Assembly: GCA_013399305.1 (NCBI GenBank)
Contig: VXAI01000115.1
Location: 527,454 to 591,453, forward strand
DNA: 64,000 nucleotides
DNA from: Rostratula benghalensis
Taxonomy: Eukaryota > Chordata > Aves > Charadriiformes > Rostratulidae
Reading direction: 5' to 3'
Position numbers and translations under genes: made by a program. Of the stretch, positions 1 through 12,206 are shown one piece after another. The notes beneath the pieces were generated by a model that did not search any database, had not been told where the DNA came from, and saw only the letters and a program-made list of their open reading frames with translations. Every line of letters begins with the position of its first letter. Positions within the stretch are counted from its first letter, which is position 1.

Positions 1-849
1 AAACAACTGCAGTGAGATTCAAAGTAGAAGTCCTGGTGTCTATCCTGGCCAATACCCACCCTGAAGCAAGGTTATCAAACTCCAGGGTAGCTGTTTCTGT
101 ACATATGTTAAGCTTTCCTCTGAGTGGCACTTTCATCATAAAACAAGCTCAGCTTGTGAGAGTTTCACAGCTAAGTGACAGTCTGAATGTGCTTTAAACT
201 TTGGGGGGGAGAGGGAGAAATATATAGGAAAAAATACAGGTTTTCAAATAATGAAGATTTTTAGAAGACCAACTTTAATTTGGATAAGGTGCAAAGCCAT
301 CCAATGACAGGCATATTTACACAACCTTTCTATTCTTCAGCCAGTCACAGGAGGCTTGTCTAGAAGTGGACTCTTATGGTCCTGCTAAAGGTTTATCCTA
401 CTTTATGCAAGTGCAGAGCCATGCCATTTTTTAATTCCCTGAGCCTTTTATCTCTCAACAGTGTCTCATACATAGAGTTTCATACATGAGACATACCATC
501 AGCTCATGTTGCATGCCTGCTGGGTAAAGTTCTTCAAACTCTGATATTTTGACAGTATTTCTGCAGGGCAAGAATTCTCCAAAAGGAAAAAGCTTTTTTA
601 AGAATTCAACCTCTTCTCCTCTTTTTCCATATCTGGCTGGTTACTATCTTGCTAATTCAGATGGCTAAAAGCAGGTTCAGGAGAAGAATCTTTTAAAACA
701 TTTATTCAGGCATAGTCAAACTTACAATTACCAAGTATTTACAGGCTACTGGGTTTCTAGTTTATCTTCATTCTTTCAAGATGCTCATGAGCAATAACAC
801 TTTGAAACAGCCAAAGGGTGTTCCCCCACAGTAATTTAAATTACAGAGG

Positions 850-864
850 AAAAAAAAAAAAAAA
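850..864. repeat. Poly(A) run of 15
   Basis: Fifteen consecutive A in the intron at the left edge. Confidence 0.85.
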
Positions 865-1114
865 TCAGTGCAAAGGATCTGTAGAAGAGGAACTAACAAC
901 TCAAGGTAGATCTCACACTACACAGGAAGCAAAGCAGGAATGCAAATTCTGAAATTATTGTTTTGTGCACTGGGAGTATAAAGCATAGCATTTTCCAAAT
1001 CATAATACACAGACCTCAGAGTCTACAAGATTACTTTTTCCTGAGCTTTTTAAAAGGCAAAATTATGCCAAATGTTATTCTGAAATTGCTCAGACTGTAG
1101 TCACAGAAAGAAAG

Positions 1115-1164
1115 AAACAACAGAGAGGGGGAGGAGAAACAACAGAGAGGGGGAGGAGAAACAA
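1115..1164. repeat. 22-bp purine-rich tandem repeat (2.3 copies)
   Basis: The unit AAACAACAGAGAGGGGGAGG plus AG occurs twice without change, at 1115-1136 and 1137-1158, followed by a partial third copy. Confidence 0.88.
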
Positions 1165-3319
1165 TGAATTTCACCAGAACATCTGGTCCCTAAGTGTCGA
1201 TATGCCCTGCCTGCAACTTCCTACACCCACTCAGAAAGAGAAACTTTCATAGCTTTAGAGAGAAACCATGAGAGACAAGAGTCTCCTCTTTACCCTGTGG
1301 AATGGGATTTGTCTCAGGAGAGAAAACTAAAACAAACCCCCAAACCCATAAATTGTATGATCTGTCCAGAGGGCATGGGGGCAATCTGACTCTGACTAAA
1401 TAGACTGGAGGAAGTGAGCGGGGGTGGAAGGGGAACCTGAGACAGAAACAAAAACACTCTGTTCTACAGGGGACAAAACCTCTGAGCAAAGAGTTTGCCC
1501 AACCACGACTAACACTTTATCTGCTTTTGTCTATTATTTAAGTGATTAATCTTTCCCCAACTATTTTGTAAGCCTCCTCACAAACTATTCAACTTTACCA
1601 CACTTTGCTGTGTTGGTTTTAAGGAATGAAAGACTTTCTGAAGGCTCAGCTCCACATACATTATCATTGCAGAGAAGTCATTTTTCCAAAAAATATCCTC
1701 AGTAAAACAACTGGATCGTTCCATTTAGTCCAGTCGTACAAAATACGAATCAACTGAAATACTAAGCAACGAGTTACCACTGTCCACCAATGTCCAGGGC
1801 TCCCTTCCAGAGTCACACAACTATCAGAGAATTCCAGCTTTCATCTAAAATCAGTGTGTGGCTGTGCATCATGATTACAAACAGCAGACTGGCACTCCCA
1901 AGACACTGTTCAGTTGCCCATTCCATCACATACATCCCATGGGATATGGGACATGTTACTTCCTCCCTGCCTACACCATGCAAAGCTTTGCAGAAGTACG
2001 GTCTCATGTCAGGCCTAGGTCATCTGCTGTGCTGCAGCACTGACACCACCAAAGCAGCGTGGCACTGAATCTGGACCTTTGTTCGTTCTTCTACAAATGA
2101 GCTGTGGGTTGACCTTAACCAGGCACCTCCGCAGATGTTCTCAGAGAAACACAGCACAGCTCTTGTCTCCCTCACGTATGAAGTTTCCCTTTCCCGTTTC
2201 ACAGAGCCATGGCAAACAGGAATGCATTCATGGTCCTGCAGTGCTGTGCTACTACACTAACAGGTTACATTAAGCAGAAGCTGACCATCACATTAGAACA
2301 GCACTCATCCGTTCACTGGTGAACACAGATGCGTCTTGCTTGCTCAGGGTAAGGATTGCTGCCCCTTCCTGGTCTCCCCTCCTCCTTTCACTTCGGAGGG
2401 GAATGGGGAATGTTCTGGGAGATAAGCCCTCACCACCTCTCTAGTGGGAATACCTGAGGAAGGAAGGGGGTGTCACCGTTCTCCCTCAACCATTCTTCCT
2501 CCAAATCCTAGCATAGAGGAGAGGGAGATTTCTCACTACTTGATGCAGATACAGCAGCTTTCAGCTACAGTGCATCCACACCACCAGATGGTCTAAGTCT
2601 CAAGTTTCAATGTATGTGATGGTATGACGTGTGTGATACCTTTAGGTTTCGCACCTCCTATTGTTTCCTCTCTGTTCTTTCTATTCACCTATTCCCACAG
2701 ATACTGTTGACAGGCCTCAGTAGGTTTCAAAACCATGGGTGGCAAGGAGTAGTGTTCTTTTGTTTTTGAAATTAGGGTTGCTTCTTTCCTGCGCAGTGGG
2801 ATTTCACATCTATCATACCCAGCCTTGCAAGAAAGGGTTAAAGTTTTGCAGGCAAAAGAGAAGAGAAACTGCCCCTGCCCCAGAGCAGCTCTGAGTTCAA
2901 GAGTCTCCTTTCAGGGAAGAAGGACCTTATATGGGTTGTTAAAATTAAGTGATAAAAGAAAACAGACCTTTAACTAAAAAGCATCATAGAGTTTCTGGGC
3001 TCTCTTGGGATACTGAGGGAGGGAGGAAGGAAAAGGGAGCCCAGACATAAAAGGCTGTGCTTAATGACAGCCACACATTAGCAGACACACAGCATATATA
3101 GGATACCAAGAAAAATAATAAGGATCTCTCCTGCAGCAGAGCCATCACTACATATTCAGAATATACAAACTACAGGATGGTGGAGGTAAATGAACATACT
3201 GATACAGGAAGACTCATCTTCTTTTATCAACAGTAAACCCATGCTTGTGACTTTAAAAACAGTCTGCTGCAAAGTTACACAACTGTGGAAGACAACCATG
3301 TTAGTATAAAATATATTAC

Positions 3320-3399
3320 CTAATCTCCATTTTGTCAACTTCATCAACATCTTCAATATCAAAATGGGATTTCTTGTTGTAGCTACTGGGTCTTGTAAC
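3320..3399 (-). CDS. RASA3: RASA3 internal coding exon (C2B acidic loop, last exon in window)
   Basis: This 80-nt exon encodes VTRPSSYNKKSHFDIE, then DVDEVDKMEI, and ends with AG of a split Arg codon (about residues 202-228). It forms the following C2B strand and an acidic loop. The acceptor is TTTTTTGTTAG and the donor TTAG|GTAATA. Compared with human RASA3 as remembered, the acidic loop is less conserved and may be one residue longer. The next exon, expected to begin with VDLWN, was not found between 1 and 3319 and should lie beyond the left edge of the window. Confidence 0.93.
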
Positions 3400-6300
3400 C
3401 TAACAAAAAAGAAGAAACGTTAATACTTGATCTGATACAAAAGCATTTCATGGCCACCTGTACAAAGCTCTGGAAGACTGTAGCCTTTGACCATCAGCCA
3501 TGACTTCAGTCCCAATTCTGAAAACATTCATGCATGCCTGTTCACAGATTCATATATACCAAAGTGGTGGTTACACAGTCGTATCCAAGAGTAACTAGAT
3601 ACTTCATACGTTATTTACAGAGAAGGGATGTCTTTAACATCAGTACACTACTTTGAGTTTAGATTGACACACAAAAAAAAAATCATGGAAAGGTGTACTG
3701 CTTCTATAATCTACCCAGGGAAATAAAGGGGCAATTAATAATAGGGGTTGCAATGCAGCTGATGGCCTGAGGCACTCCAAAGAGGATAAAAACAAGACAA
3801 AACCATCCTTAAAAACATTTTACAGGGGATTAAATTAAAATTGGGAAGTTCTGCCTGTTCTGATATCCTGAAAGCCAATCTATCATGTCCATACAGAAAA
3901 TACCAAGCTGATCAACTGTCCAAGAGATGCTAGCCTGTGTTATTCATATCAGAATATAGATCCAGTCCACAGTTCACCAACCAAATTTGCAAGACTGATA
4001 AACATCAAAGCGCAGGCAGAAAATAATGGAAAGATAGCTGTAAGTGTGGAGCATTAGCAAAAAAATTTTGCACAAACACTTTTAAAATTTGTTTTCTACC
4101 ACGATTATAAAAAGACTTTGATGCTTATATTTTTGTACAGTGTGTCAGAAACTTCAGAAAAATGCTACCCCACCCAGCTGAAACCACAGCAGGAACTGAT
4201 CAAAGGCAAGTGTGTATGATGTGTGGGTTCAGCTCTTGGTTGCACACAGAAGCTGAACCTTATTGTAGGTTTAAATGTGCTTGTGGCTTAATACTTCCCA
4301 CTCACAAAAAAACTGGCTTTTATTGTAAACTTGACTTCTTGGTTTTAGATTGTACATCAGATGCAGATGGCACAAACAAGAGAGGCAAAGACATCGCAGC
4401 ACAAGTGGAGAGGAACCAGAAAATAATCCTCAGCACAAGACACTCAACAGAGCTTTTTTGCTGTATGTGTGAGGCAGGCACCATTTTCAAGGTGATCCAT
4501 GAAAACTAAAAAGTCCTAGGAGCCCTGGAGACTAAACCTTCTGGACTGATTCAATCAAGTGCACCTATAAGCCTAAGAGCATGGAGGATTTCAATACAGC
4601 CTACAATTTCAGCAGCTCAGCACAAATTTCCTTTCCTACACACAGTGCAAACTGTGCTAATATAACTGCATGTGACATTTTCTGCTACCCCTGTGAAGCT
4701 AATGGTGCAATTTTTAATAAAAGATGGAAAGTCTTTTATTACCTGTAACACAAGGTAAAAAAAGGTTACAGCATAGGTATAACTTGTGGCACATCCCTTC
4801 TAAATAAACAGTTTTCTGAGCAGTTTTGCTGGAATCTGCATGTATAAAGTCAATCTGTTCACCTGTACGACTGCTTAGTGTGCAGATTAATACAGCTTGG
4901 GAGTGGTATTCCTAAAAAGGCCACTGTATCAAGTCCACCCACTCCAAGGATGGAACTGGAGATGAGGCAACTCCCAGACCACGGTGCTGACCCATTTTAC
5001 AAAAAAAGGGGCGTAAGTCTGCTGTGCTGGTCTCTTTCTTTAGGCAAAGCTGAGAAGCCATTTATTAGCTGTTTTGTTGGGGGGGTTTTTTGTTGTTTTT
5101 TTCAGCACATGCAGGTTTACAAACAGGTAACTACCAGCACTACCTTCTTCGGTTCCTGTAAAAGCAGTGTTTTCTTGTAGGTGCACATAGAACTCCGAGC
5201 CCCACCACCGTGCTGCAGCTGGAGCGGTGGTGAAAATGGCTCCTGACCATCAGGTGCAAGTTTCGCTCCTAGCACCCCTTAAATACACCCTCAGATTTCC
5301 CAAGCCAACAATAAGCTATTTTCCATTCAGAAAATTAATTCTGTGCCACTTTTGGATGCGGAAAGGAAAGCACCCATTCACAGCCTTTTACAGATCAGCT
5401 CCTATCTTGGAGGCAGGGCCAATCAGCGTGCTAGCAGGCTGCAGGGAAGCTGATGAAGCTGTTTGGAAGCAGTAAGTCAAACTGCTGTCAACAGCATGAA
5501 TCTGTGCAGCTCCACAGGAATCAGACCAGCCACAGGTCTGCTCAAGTCTCATTAGTGAATGCATTTCCTAGTCATAGCTATTCTACTGAACTTTGTTCCT
5601 TGGAGCCATTCAGCCTGATATGTACTGAACTACTCTCAAAATGACATAAATGTATGATGGCTCTGTCTGCACTAAGGGTATGTTTATGTTTCAGAGTTTT
5701 GGCTGATTCAGACATTTCCCCAGCTCTGCTCTTACTCACACAGAAAACATTTTGCTCTGAGTTAGCAGAACAACTGGGGCATGGGCTTGAGTTCAGGTCT
5801 TGCTTCTGCTGATACTTGCACGCAAGCTCTCAGCATAAAGGCAAGCTAAGCAAGCCTCCAGCACCCTCCACAACTCCAGCTGGAAGATACTTTCTGTTTC
5901 TCTCCTTCCTCTCCAAATATGGCACCACCTGCCAAGTTTAGTGTTTAAATACCACAGGTTTGCTGTTTCTGCAGTGCACAGATGGCTGAGGAATCAGACA
6001 GGTGAAGTTCTGTACAGTCTGAATTCCTGGATTGCATTCTCATGAAAAAGTTCTTGCTGACAGATGCCTCCAGAACTGTCTATGTTAAGAATAAGGAAGA
6101 CCATTTTGGTTTATTTACACATAGCATCACTCTTGTGTCACTGCCAAAGGCTGCAGCTCTGGGTCAGGTGAGGGACTGAAATCCTGGGGCAGCCCTGAGT
6201 AAACACACTGACACGTCTGTGGGATTTCAGCACTCAGTACCATAGGATCTCTCCCCCACCAACCATGCCCATGCAGCAACTCCACAGAGTCTCATGGAGT

Positions 6301-7675
6301 CAGGCAAGCAGGCACAAAGGCTCACTGCTACCTAAAGTTAAGTCTTCAGAGAAGTTATGTCCTAGGAAGAGATGTGTTGACTTAATAGAGAAAAGATCAC
6401 CTTAGCTATCCTGGCTAACCCTCAGGGCTTCGACCACTTCGGGCAGCGAGAAAGTGCTTCTGCCAAATAAAGAATCTGCTTTGTCTGTTCCTCAAATCCA
6501 AATTCATTACATCAGCAAGAGCAGGTTTCTGCTGGTATGACCGACTTTAGATCAGTCATTACAGTGTCAGCTTCTAGGCAAAGATGGTGGTTTGTAGAAG
6601 GAGGGTGAAAACAGCAACAAGCCCCTCACTGGCACTGTCAGGAACGCTACATGCACTTCAGATCTGCCCAGTCCATGGCTCCTCTTCCCCAGCTCTCCTT
6701 CCTGATGTGGCTGCCTGTGTCCCTGACCTGACTCAGGAAAACACAGCCCCGGGTGCCATCCCTCCACCAGGAACGATCTCTCATACAAACACGACCCGAA
6801 TGATGCAAGTTGTATGGGCAGAAAGGGCTTTTCATTTCTATGCCAACTGCACTGTACTCCTCTGGCTTTTCACCAACTTCATTATACCAGGTATGTTCTT
6901 GAGGTATCTATTCAAATAGAACAGCTAAGTGGAGACTGGGACTGAGATATCAAAAAAACCCCACCAAAAACAAACCACCCCCACACAAAAAAAGAAAAGA
7001 GAAAGATACACATACTTTAGAAGGCAGAATAAAAAGTTTAAGGAGGTATCCAAATTACAAACACATGCACATATATGTATGGACACACCACAATTACAAC
7101 TAGTCATGCCAGAAAGAGCCAAAATGAGCACTTTCATAAAAGCTATACTTTGTCTTAACTGGACCTGTTGAAAATGCTCTGTATTAAATAAAGCTGTAGA
7201 GGTTTCACCCACTTGGGAGGAAAGGCACTGGTATTCCAGCAGACTGGAACAGCCAGAACATCCAGTTTAAGTGTATTTTTGCTCCACATTTTTCAGTGTT
7301 CCTAGGAGATAACCTTCCTCCCATTGACTGGGAAAGACAGGGTGGAGCAGCTATAAAACCACAGGCTAAGAAAAATAAAAAAATCCCGGTTTTAACCATC
7401 CTTTGCAAAACTCTCCTGGGGTGAGTCCTGATGGAGTGTAAGGCCTGCTGCTCCGAAGCACCCACCTTGAAGCTTTTCCTACAGAGCACGTGAGCTGCAG
7501 CAATACATTGCTCCCTCAGCAGATGGATAGTCTGATCCTGGGTAGTTCTTTCCCCTGCACCACACTTTGAAACAGTCTTCAAAGACGACAGCTGGCACAA
7601 CATGGAGCAGGATGCTGTGCCAACTATCTACAGTATAGTATTTCAACTTATCACCCGTGCCTTTGAAATACCAAC
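3400..7675 (-). other. RASA3 intron (4,276 bp)
   Basis: The intron lies between the 7676-7748 and 3320-3399 exons, with donor GTTGGT and acceptor TTTGTTAG. No interspersed repeat is obvious. An A/C-rich tract lies at 6950-6998. An ORF at 4162-4509 on the plus strand is Cys-rich but not a recognised family. Confidence 0.8.
6950..6998. repeat. A/C-rich low-complexity tract
   Basis: A run of A blocks alternating with CCCC/CCCCC and CACAC, of the same type as the 23.6 kb tract. Confidence 0.8.
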
Positions 7676-7748
7676 CTCAAAATAAAACACTTCATCAAAA
7701 TGTGGATTGTTGGTCTTCTTCTTAACTTTAGTCTTTTTGGCTTCCGAT
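7676..7748 (-). CDS. RASA3: RASA3 internal coding exon (C2B middle, 73 nt)
   Basis: This 73-nt exon supplies A to finish an Arg codon, then encodes [19 protein letters not shown] and VFYFE, ending on a complete codon (about residues 177-201). The Lys-rich stretch followed by [12 protein letters not shown] is a hallmark of GAP1-family C2B domains. The basic face is consistent with phosphoinositide binding. The acceptor AATTCAG lies downstream of 25 uninterrupted T in transcript sense. The donor is GAG|GTTGGT, a poor match, and is fixed by the next exon starting GTT ACA AGA (Val-Thr-Arg). Because 73 is not a multiple of three, skipping this exon would break the frame. Confidence 0.95.
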
Positions 7749-7762
7749 CTGAATTGGAAATT

Positions 7763-7787
7763 AAAAAAAAAAAAAAAAAAAAAAAAA
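7763..7787 (-). repeat. Poly(A)25 on plus strand = poly(T) in the RASA3 polypyrimidine tract
   Basis: This is a run of 25 identical bases. In transcript sense it is T25, ending 14 bases before the exon at 7748, and so it makes up most of that acceptor's polypyrimidine tract. Its length is likely to vary between individuals and to be error-prone in assembly. Confidence 0.9.
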
Positions 7788-8968
7788 GTAAGAAGCAACA
7801 CTAGCAGAAGTGTGATCCAAGAACTGAGCAGAGCTACCAAGGAACAAATAGTCACCCACTTGATTTATTTGATAAAACCAGAACGCCATGTGGCTCCAAG
7901 CACAGCAAGTCTTACACATTTGCACACATTTAAGACAGGGATTCACTGCATGCCTATTTCTCTAAAGTAGCAACAGTCACAGTTTGTTATCTTCCCTTAA
8001 ACACGAGTCCTTGAACCCTGATTCTGTCACTCGCTTGAGCCAGCAGAATCTTGTATCTGTACAAAGCAGCTGGCAAGAATGGGGGTCTCAGCAGCAACAT
8101 TTGAGGGAGTGGGACAGTCTCAGTCTCAATGTGACTCAAAAATTCCTCATATCCTAAAAGTACAGGAGACAGAAAGACTGACAGCTGGTTTTGTGTTTTA
8201 TATTTTACAATCCTGGCCTGAGGAATCATGAATGCTTTTTCAGTGGTGTTAAATAATCAAAAAAAGCAGAACGATTTCCTTAGTAAAACTATTTTTATTG
8301 CTATAATACCGCCCTTTTCCCTTCAGCCCTGACAGTACCCAGTCACTATTACATTGTTGAATTCTTACGAGCGGTGCTGAGCAGAAATCTCTTCATTTCT
8401 ACTACTCTGCAGGAACAAGACAGGGCAGACCTCCCTCAAACCACTCACTGGGCAACAGGCCTGATGAAGTTCAGCACTGCCCATTCATCCTCCATCCGCC
8501 TGCACCTGCCTTTGAGAACCCAGGCAGCTAACTGCTGGGCATTGGGACAGAGCCAGCCAACCCATTTCACACAGGCCAGCCAACAGCTGTTTGATGATTT
8601 CCAAATGTTATGAACCTATGCTTGATTTCTTCTCATTACCTACAAGTGAAAAGCTCTGTGCTGTCCTGTTTCACCAATCTCGCCCTACAGCTCTGCAGTT
8701 AGAAGAAGGCATAGATAAACCAGACACAGATGGAGAGGCGCATCAGCCACGTGGAAAAACTGACCTACTAATCATTTCATCCCAGAATCCATCCCTCATT
8801 TCTCATGCAGCAAAGCTGCTTAGATAGCTTATCGCTGCTTCTATTAACCAGATAACTCTACATATTCTTTTACAGAGGTCAAGCAAAGCTGGGTCTAATT
8901 CCCAGTGCTGGTACAGGCTTCCTGTGTGACTTGATTGGGCCAGTCCACCAGTATACAATGTTTTCCCA

Positions 8969-9110
8969 TATATAATATAAGCACAGAAACAGTTTTGGCC
9001 AGGCAGTCTGATGGCTCTGTAAGTACAAATCACAGAATATATATAACATAAGCATAGAAACAGTTTTGGTCAGGAAGTCTGATGGCTCTGCAAGTACAAA
9101 TCACAGAATA
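8969..9110. repeat. 71-bp tandem duplication (two copies)
   Basis: Copy one is 8969-9039 and copy two 9040-9110. They differ at about five positions (roughly 93% identical). Both contain CAGTTTTGG and GTCTGATGGCTCTG and end in CACAGAATA. It is intronic with no recognised parent repeat. Confidence 0.92.
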
Positions 9111-10584
9111 AACAGCAGCACATTTGTTGAAATTGGCTTTGCATAAATGCAGCAGCATAAAGCAGCTTTCTTACTATAAAAGGGGAGGCATTGAAAAATC
9201 CAGAGAGGAGAATGATGTACAGATTAAGAATATCCCACTACTCCTAGGAAGAGCTGAGAGATAGGAGACTAATCGCCTCCAGGATGAAGGGCAGATTGCC
9301 TATCCCATTTCATCAGTCACACTTGCCAATCAACCTCTTTACCGATAAGCCCAGCTGGGAGAGGACTGGGAAGCAGGATGTAGAACGGGAGGTGATTAAG
9401 TCAAGCTCAATTATTGGGCAATTACAAAGCAGTGGATGGGAATAAGCTGTATGCTGCTTGCTGGAGATAGGAGGCAAGCCTTCTCTCTCTCCCAAAAAAA
9501 CAGATAGCAATAGGATGAGGTGATGCTCCTTATTCAGAAGGGAAATAACGTTATCAGTTGTCATACATTATCCTGACTGAGAGGCAGAGGGAAGCAGACA
9601 AAGGTTAGGCTTGGATATTCAGGCATACAAAGGGTAATAAAAAAAAAAAATTCCTTACAGTTTCAGTAATAGTCACCCAGTAGCATATGAAACAAGTTAT
9701 AGGATTAAAACATCAAAGCATACAACTCAAACACACAGCTCATTAATGGAGACAGGGCAGAAGACACCACGACAAAGATACAGACCAGTCTCAAAGACTT
9801 CTCTGCATGCAAAGTATTTGTAAGTAAGCATCTTATTTATAGCATTTTCAATAAAATATTGTAAAACAGTATGAATGTTACCATGGAACCAAATATATTT
9901 CTTTGAGGTCACAGCAGAGCTGTTTTGTTTCTAACATGACATAGACATAAAAGATGATTCTAGATAAGAGGAAACAAAGCAGTGGCACTCAATAGCATGA
10001 AAAATTTTTATAGTAGAAGAGGAAAATTGAATCCCAAATTTGAAATAAAGAGTATTATGCAGAATTTAATTGGTAAAACCTCACTCCAAATTTTATCCAT
10101 GCTATTATGTCCACATATATCAAATAATAGGATTGAGCCACCTCAGGCTTTCGACATAAACATTAATTTGCCACACCTCGAAAGTGAAAAGACTCTAAAT
10201 ATTCACATACAAATGTGCATACTCTGCAAGATGTTGATGTATTCAGCTTTCTCTTCTGCCCCTGCCCAGAATTAGGCAATAAATTTGCTCAAAAACTGGC
10301 CTCCAACTGTGAGGTGAGAAGATGCACAAATTAAATCTAACCACAAATTACACACTCCAGGATATTCAAATTATTCAGGGATTATTCAGCCTTTTACATA
10401 AATCAAAACTGAAAGAAGCCTCAAATTACTTACTCTGGTACAATTCAGTAGTTCATACATGCACACCCACCAACACTTAACATATTCTATCCCATATGTC
10501 TGTCTGAGAACACAAATTTCTAATAGGCAGAAGAAACAGAAAGCATCCTTATAAAAATGGGAGCTCTTGCATGTGCAATACTTG

Positions 10585-10585
10585 C
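10585..10585 (-). promoter_or_regulatory. Non-canonical GC splice donor
   Basis: In transcript sense the junction reads CCAG|GCAAGT. Apart from the C at +2 it is a perfect U1 match, the usual context for a GC-AG intron. The reading frame on both sides (PS-R-SEAKK) requires this exact cut. Confidence 0.88.
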
Positions 10586-10666
10586 CTGGAGGGTCCTGCT
10601 AAGGTAACAGTGGCGTAGGGATCACACTGCCCGTTCACAATGGGCAGCCCTTGGCACTCTAAAACT
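10586..10666 (-). CDS. RASA3: RASA3 internal coding exon (start of C2B), followed by a GC donor
   Basis: This 81-nt exon starts with A, completing the CGA Arg codon. It encodes [18 protein letters not shown] and TVTLAGPS, then ends with AG of a split Arg codon. It is the first two strands of C2B with the characteristic GQCDPYATV motif (about residues 150-177). The acceptor is a strong pyrimidine tract ending TTTTCTAG. The donor is CCAG|GCAAGT, a GC instead of a GT. Using the GT four bases later would add four bases and shift the frame, whereas the GC joins exactly to A-TCG-GAA in the next exon. The Ser before Arg is Phe in the human protein as I remember it. Confidence 0.95.
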
Positions 10667-12206
10667 CTAGAAAAGAAGAAAATGCAAATGAACAGATCAA
10701 TGAAATGGGAAGAGACTGGAGTGAAAATAAAAGTAATGCACTTCCATCTTGTTCCTTTTCCATAATACTTTGCACTAGGGAATTGAAATGTCACTAAGCA
10801 CAAGCCTTTAATTTATACCTAAACTTGAAAACACATTTTGGTCTCAAATACTAACTTTAACAGAGTCAGAAACACTGTTAAATTACAGAGAAACCTTAAC
10901 TCAAAGGATTCTTGTTATGCAAGTACAAGTTTCATGAAATAAGAATCTGCTGTCAAAATGGAAGCTGTCACCACTATAAAATTCTGTGACAACTTATTTA
11001 CCAAAAAAAATACCAAACCCTACCAAAACCCCACACCAGAATTTACTTCTGTAACAAAAGATTAAAAATCTCAACACAGATCCCAGCAGTAGTCAAGTAA
11101 TCTCACAGAATCATATTCATGAAGGCCTCGATGCTTTTGACAAAATTTGATATGGGCTTATTTGTAAGGGTGAGTTATCTACAGACCAGGAGACAGTATG
11201 GTAACAGCTGGCTTTTCCCATAAAACTTTTTAAACAACAAAACTGAAGAAGCACACTCAGCAGCTCTGCACTGAAGAAGTCAAAGAGACACTGGAGGAAC
11301 AAAATGGAACAAATTGGGGTTTGCTGCAAGCCATGGTGAGAAATCTGCATTTTGGCACTCACATTTCAATACATCTTTGGAAAAAAAAAAAAATAAATCT
11401 GAACTAATACAGGAATTGGTTTTGTACCAGAGGAGGTACAATTTAAGCAGGTTCACACAGTCCTAGGCAGTACACAAAGATTGAGATGTGGTTTAAAGAC
11501 ACTCCTGTTTGAATAGAACAACAGTACACCAAGTGTCAGTGTCAAACCCCAACCCCTTCACTGCTTCCTTAAGGCAGCCTGTGTTCCTTAAAATGAAATA
11601 GAAAGTCAAAGGCTTTACAGCAGTCGGCCAATTTTCTACTGTTGATGAATGGCTTCCAAGCCAGTTGCCATCCATACAGGAAGAACGATGAGAAATTTAA
11701 ACACAGAGAAAGCATGTTCAGAGAGAGAGTGTGCTTCTTGTTTTAATAAAAGCAGTCTTTTCAAAAATATGTAGATAATAGAAAGTGATCCCAGACAGCA
11801 CGTTACACATGTAGAGGTTATAAATCACTGCACAAGAAAATCACAGATGAATCTGAATGATGGAAAGTCTGAAGTTATCCACACAAAAAATACACATATC
11901 CTAACTCTACACATATACAATGATAGGATCTATTTTCATATTGCCACATAGAATTATTTTTTATGTTTTTCTGAGGACAGTCCTCTAGTTATCACATCAA
12001 CCATCAGCAAGAGTTAAAAAGACAAACAGTATCATTAGCTGGTTAGAGAGAACCCAGCAACATAAATCATTGAGCACTTGGATATCTTGAATTGTGCGTG
12101 CTCTACGAAAAATGGAGAAGAATAACAGGATGACTTCTAATCGCTTGTGGCTCTCCCAGGTTTGTATTCTCCAGCTCAGACAACACAAGTTATCCATTCA
12201 TGAACA

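Larger units (their letters stand above)
1..3319 (-). other. RASA3 intron, partial (left window edge)
   Basis: This is intronic sequence downstream of the 3320-3399 exon. I scanned the minus strand for the next C2B exon and for other coding signals and saw none. It contains a poly(A) run of 15 at 850-864 and a short purine-rich tandem repeat at 1115-1164. The small ORFs on both strands show no recognisable domain. Confidence 0.7.
7749..10585 (-). other. RASA3 GC-AG intron (2,837 bp)
   Basis: This intron begins GCAAGT at 10585 and ends TTCAG at 7749. It holds a 71-bp tandem duplication (8969-9110) and, next to the acceptor, a 25-base T run in transcript sense. Nothing else is recognised. Confidence 0.85.

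Noticed and set aside
4162..4509. Plus-strand ORF of 115 codons with several Cys pairs (CMMCGF, CRFKCACG, FCCMCEAG) resembling a zinc-binding protein
   Set aside because: The spacing fits no zinc-finger family I know. It lies antisense inside a RASA3 intron, and the upstream sequence gives no promoter or splice support.
7643..7855. Minus-strand ORF of 70 codons with a poly-Phe block
   Set aside because: The C-terminal part is the real RASA3 exon. The poly-Phe is intronic T25 read through, not protein.
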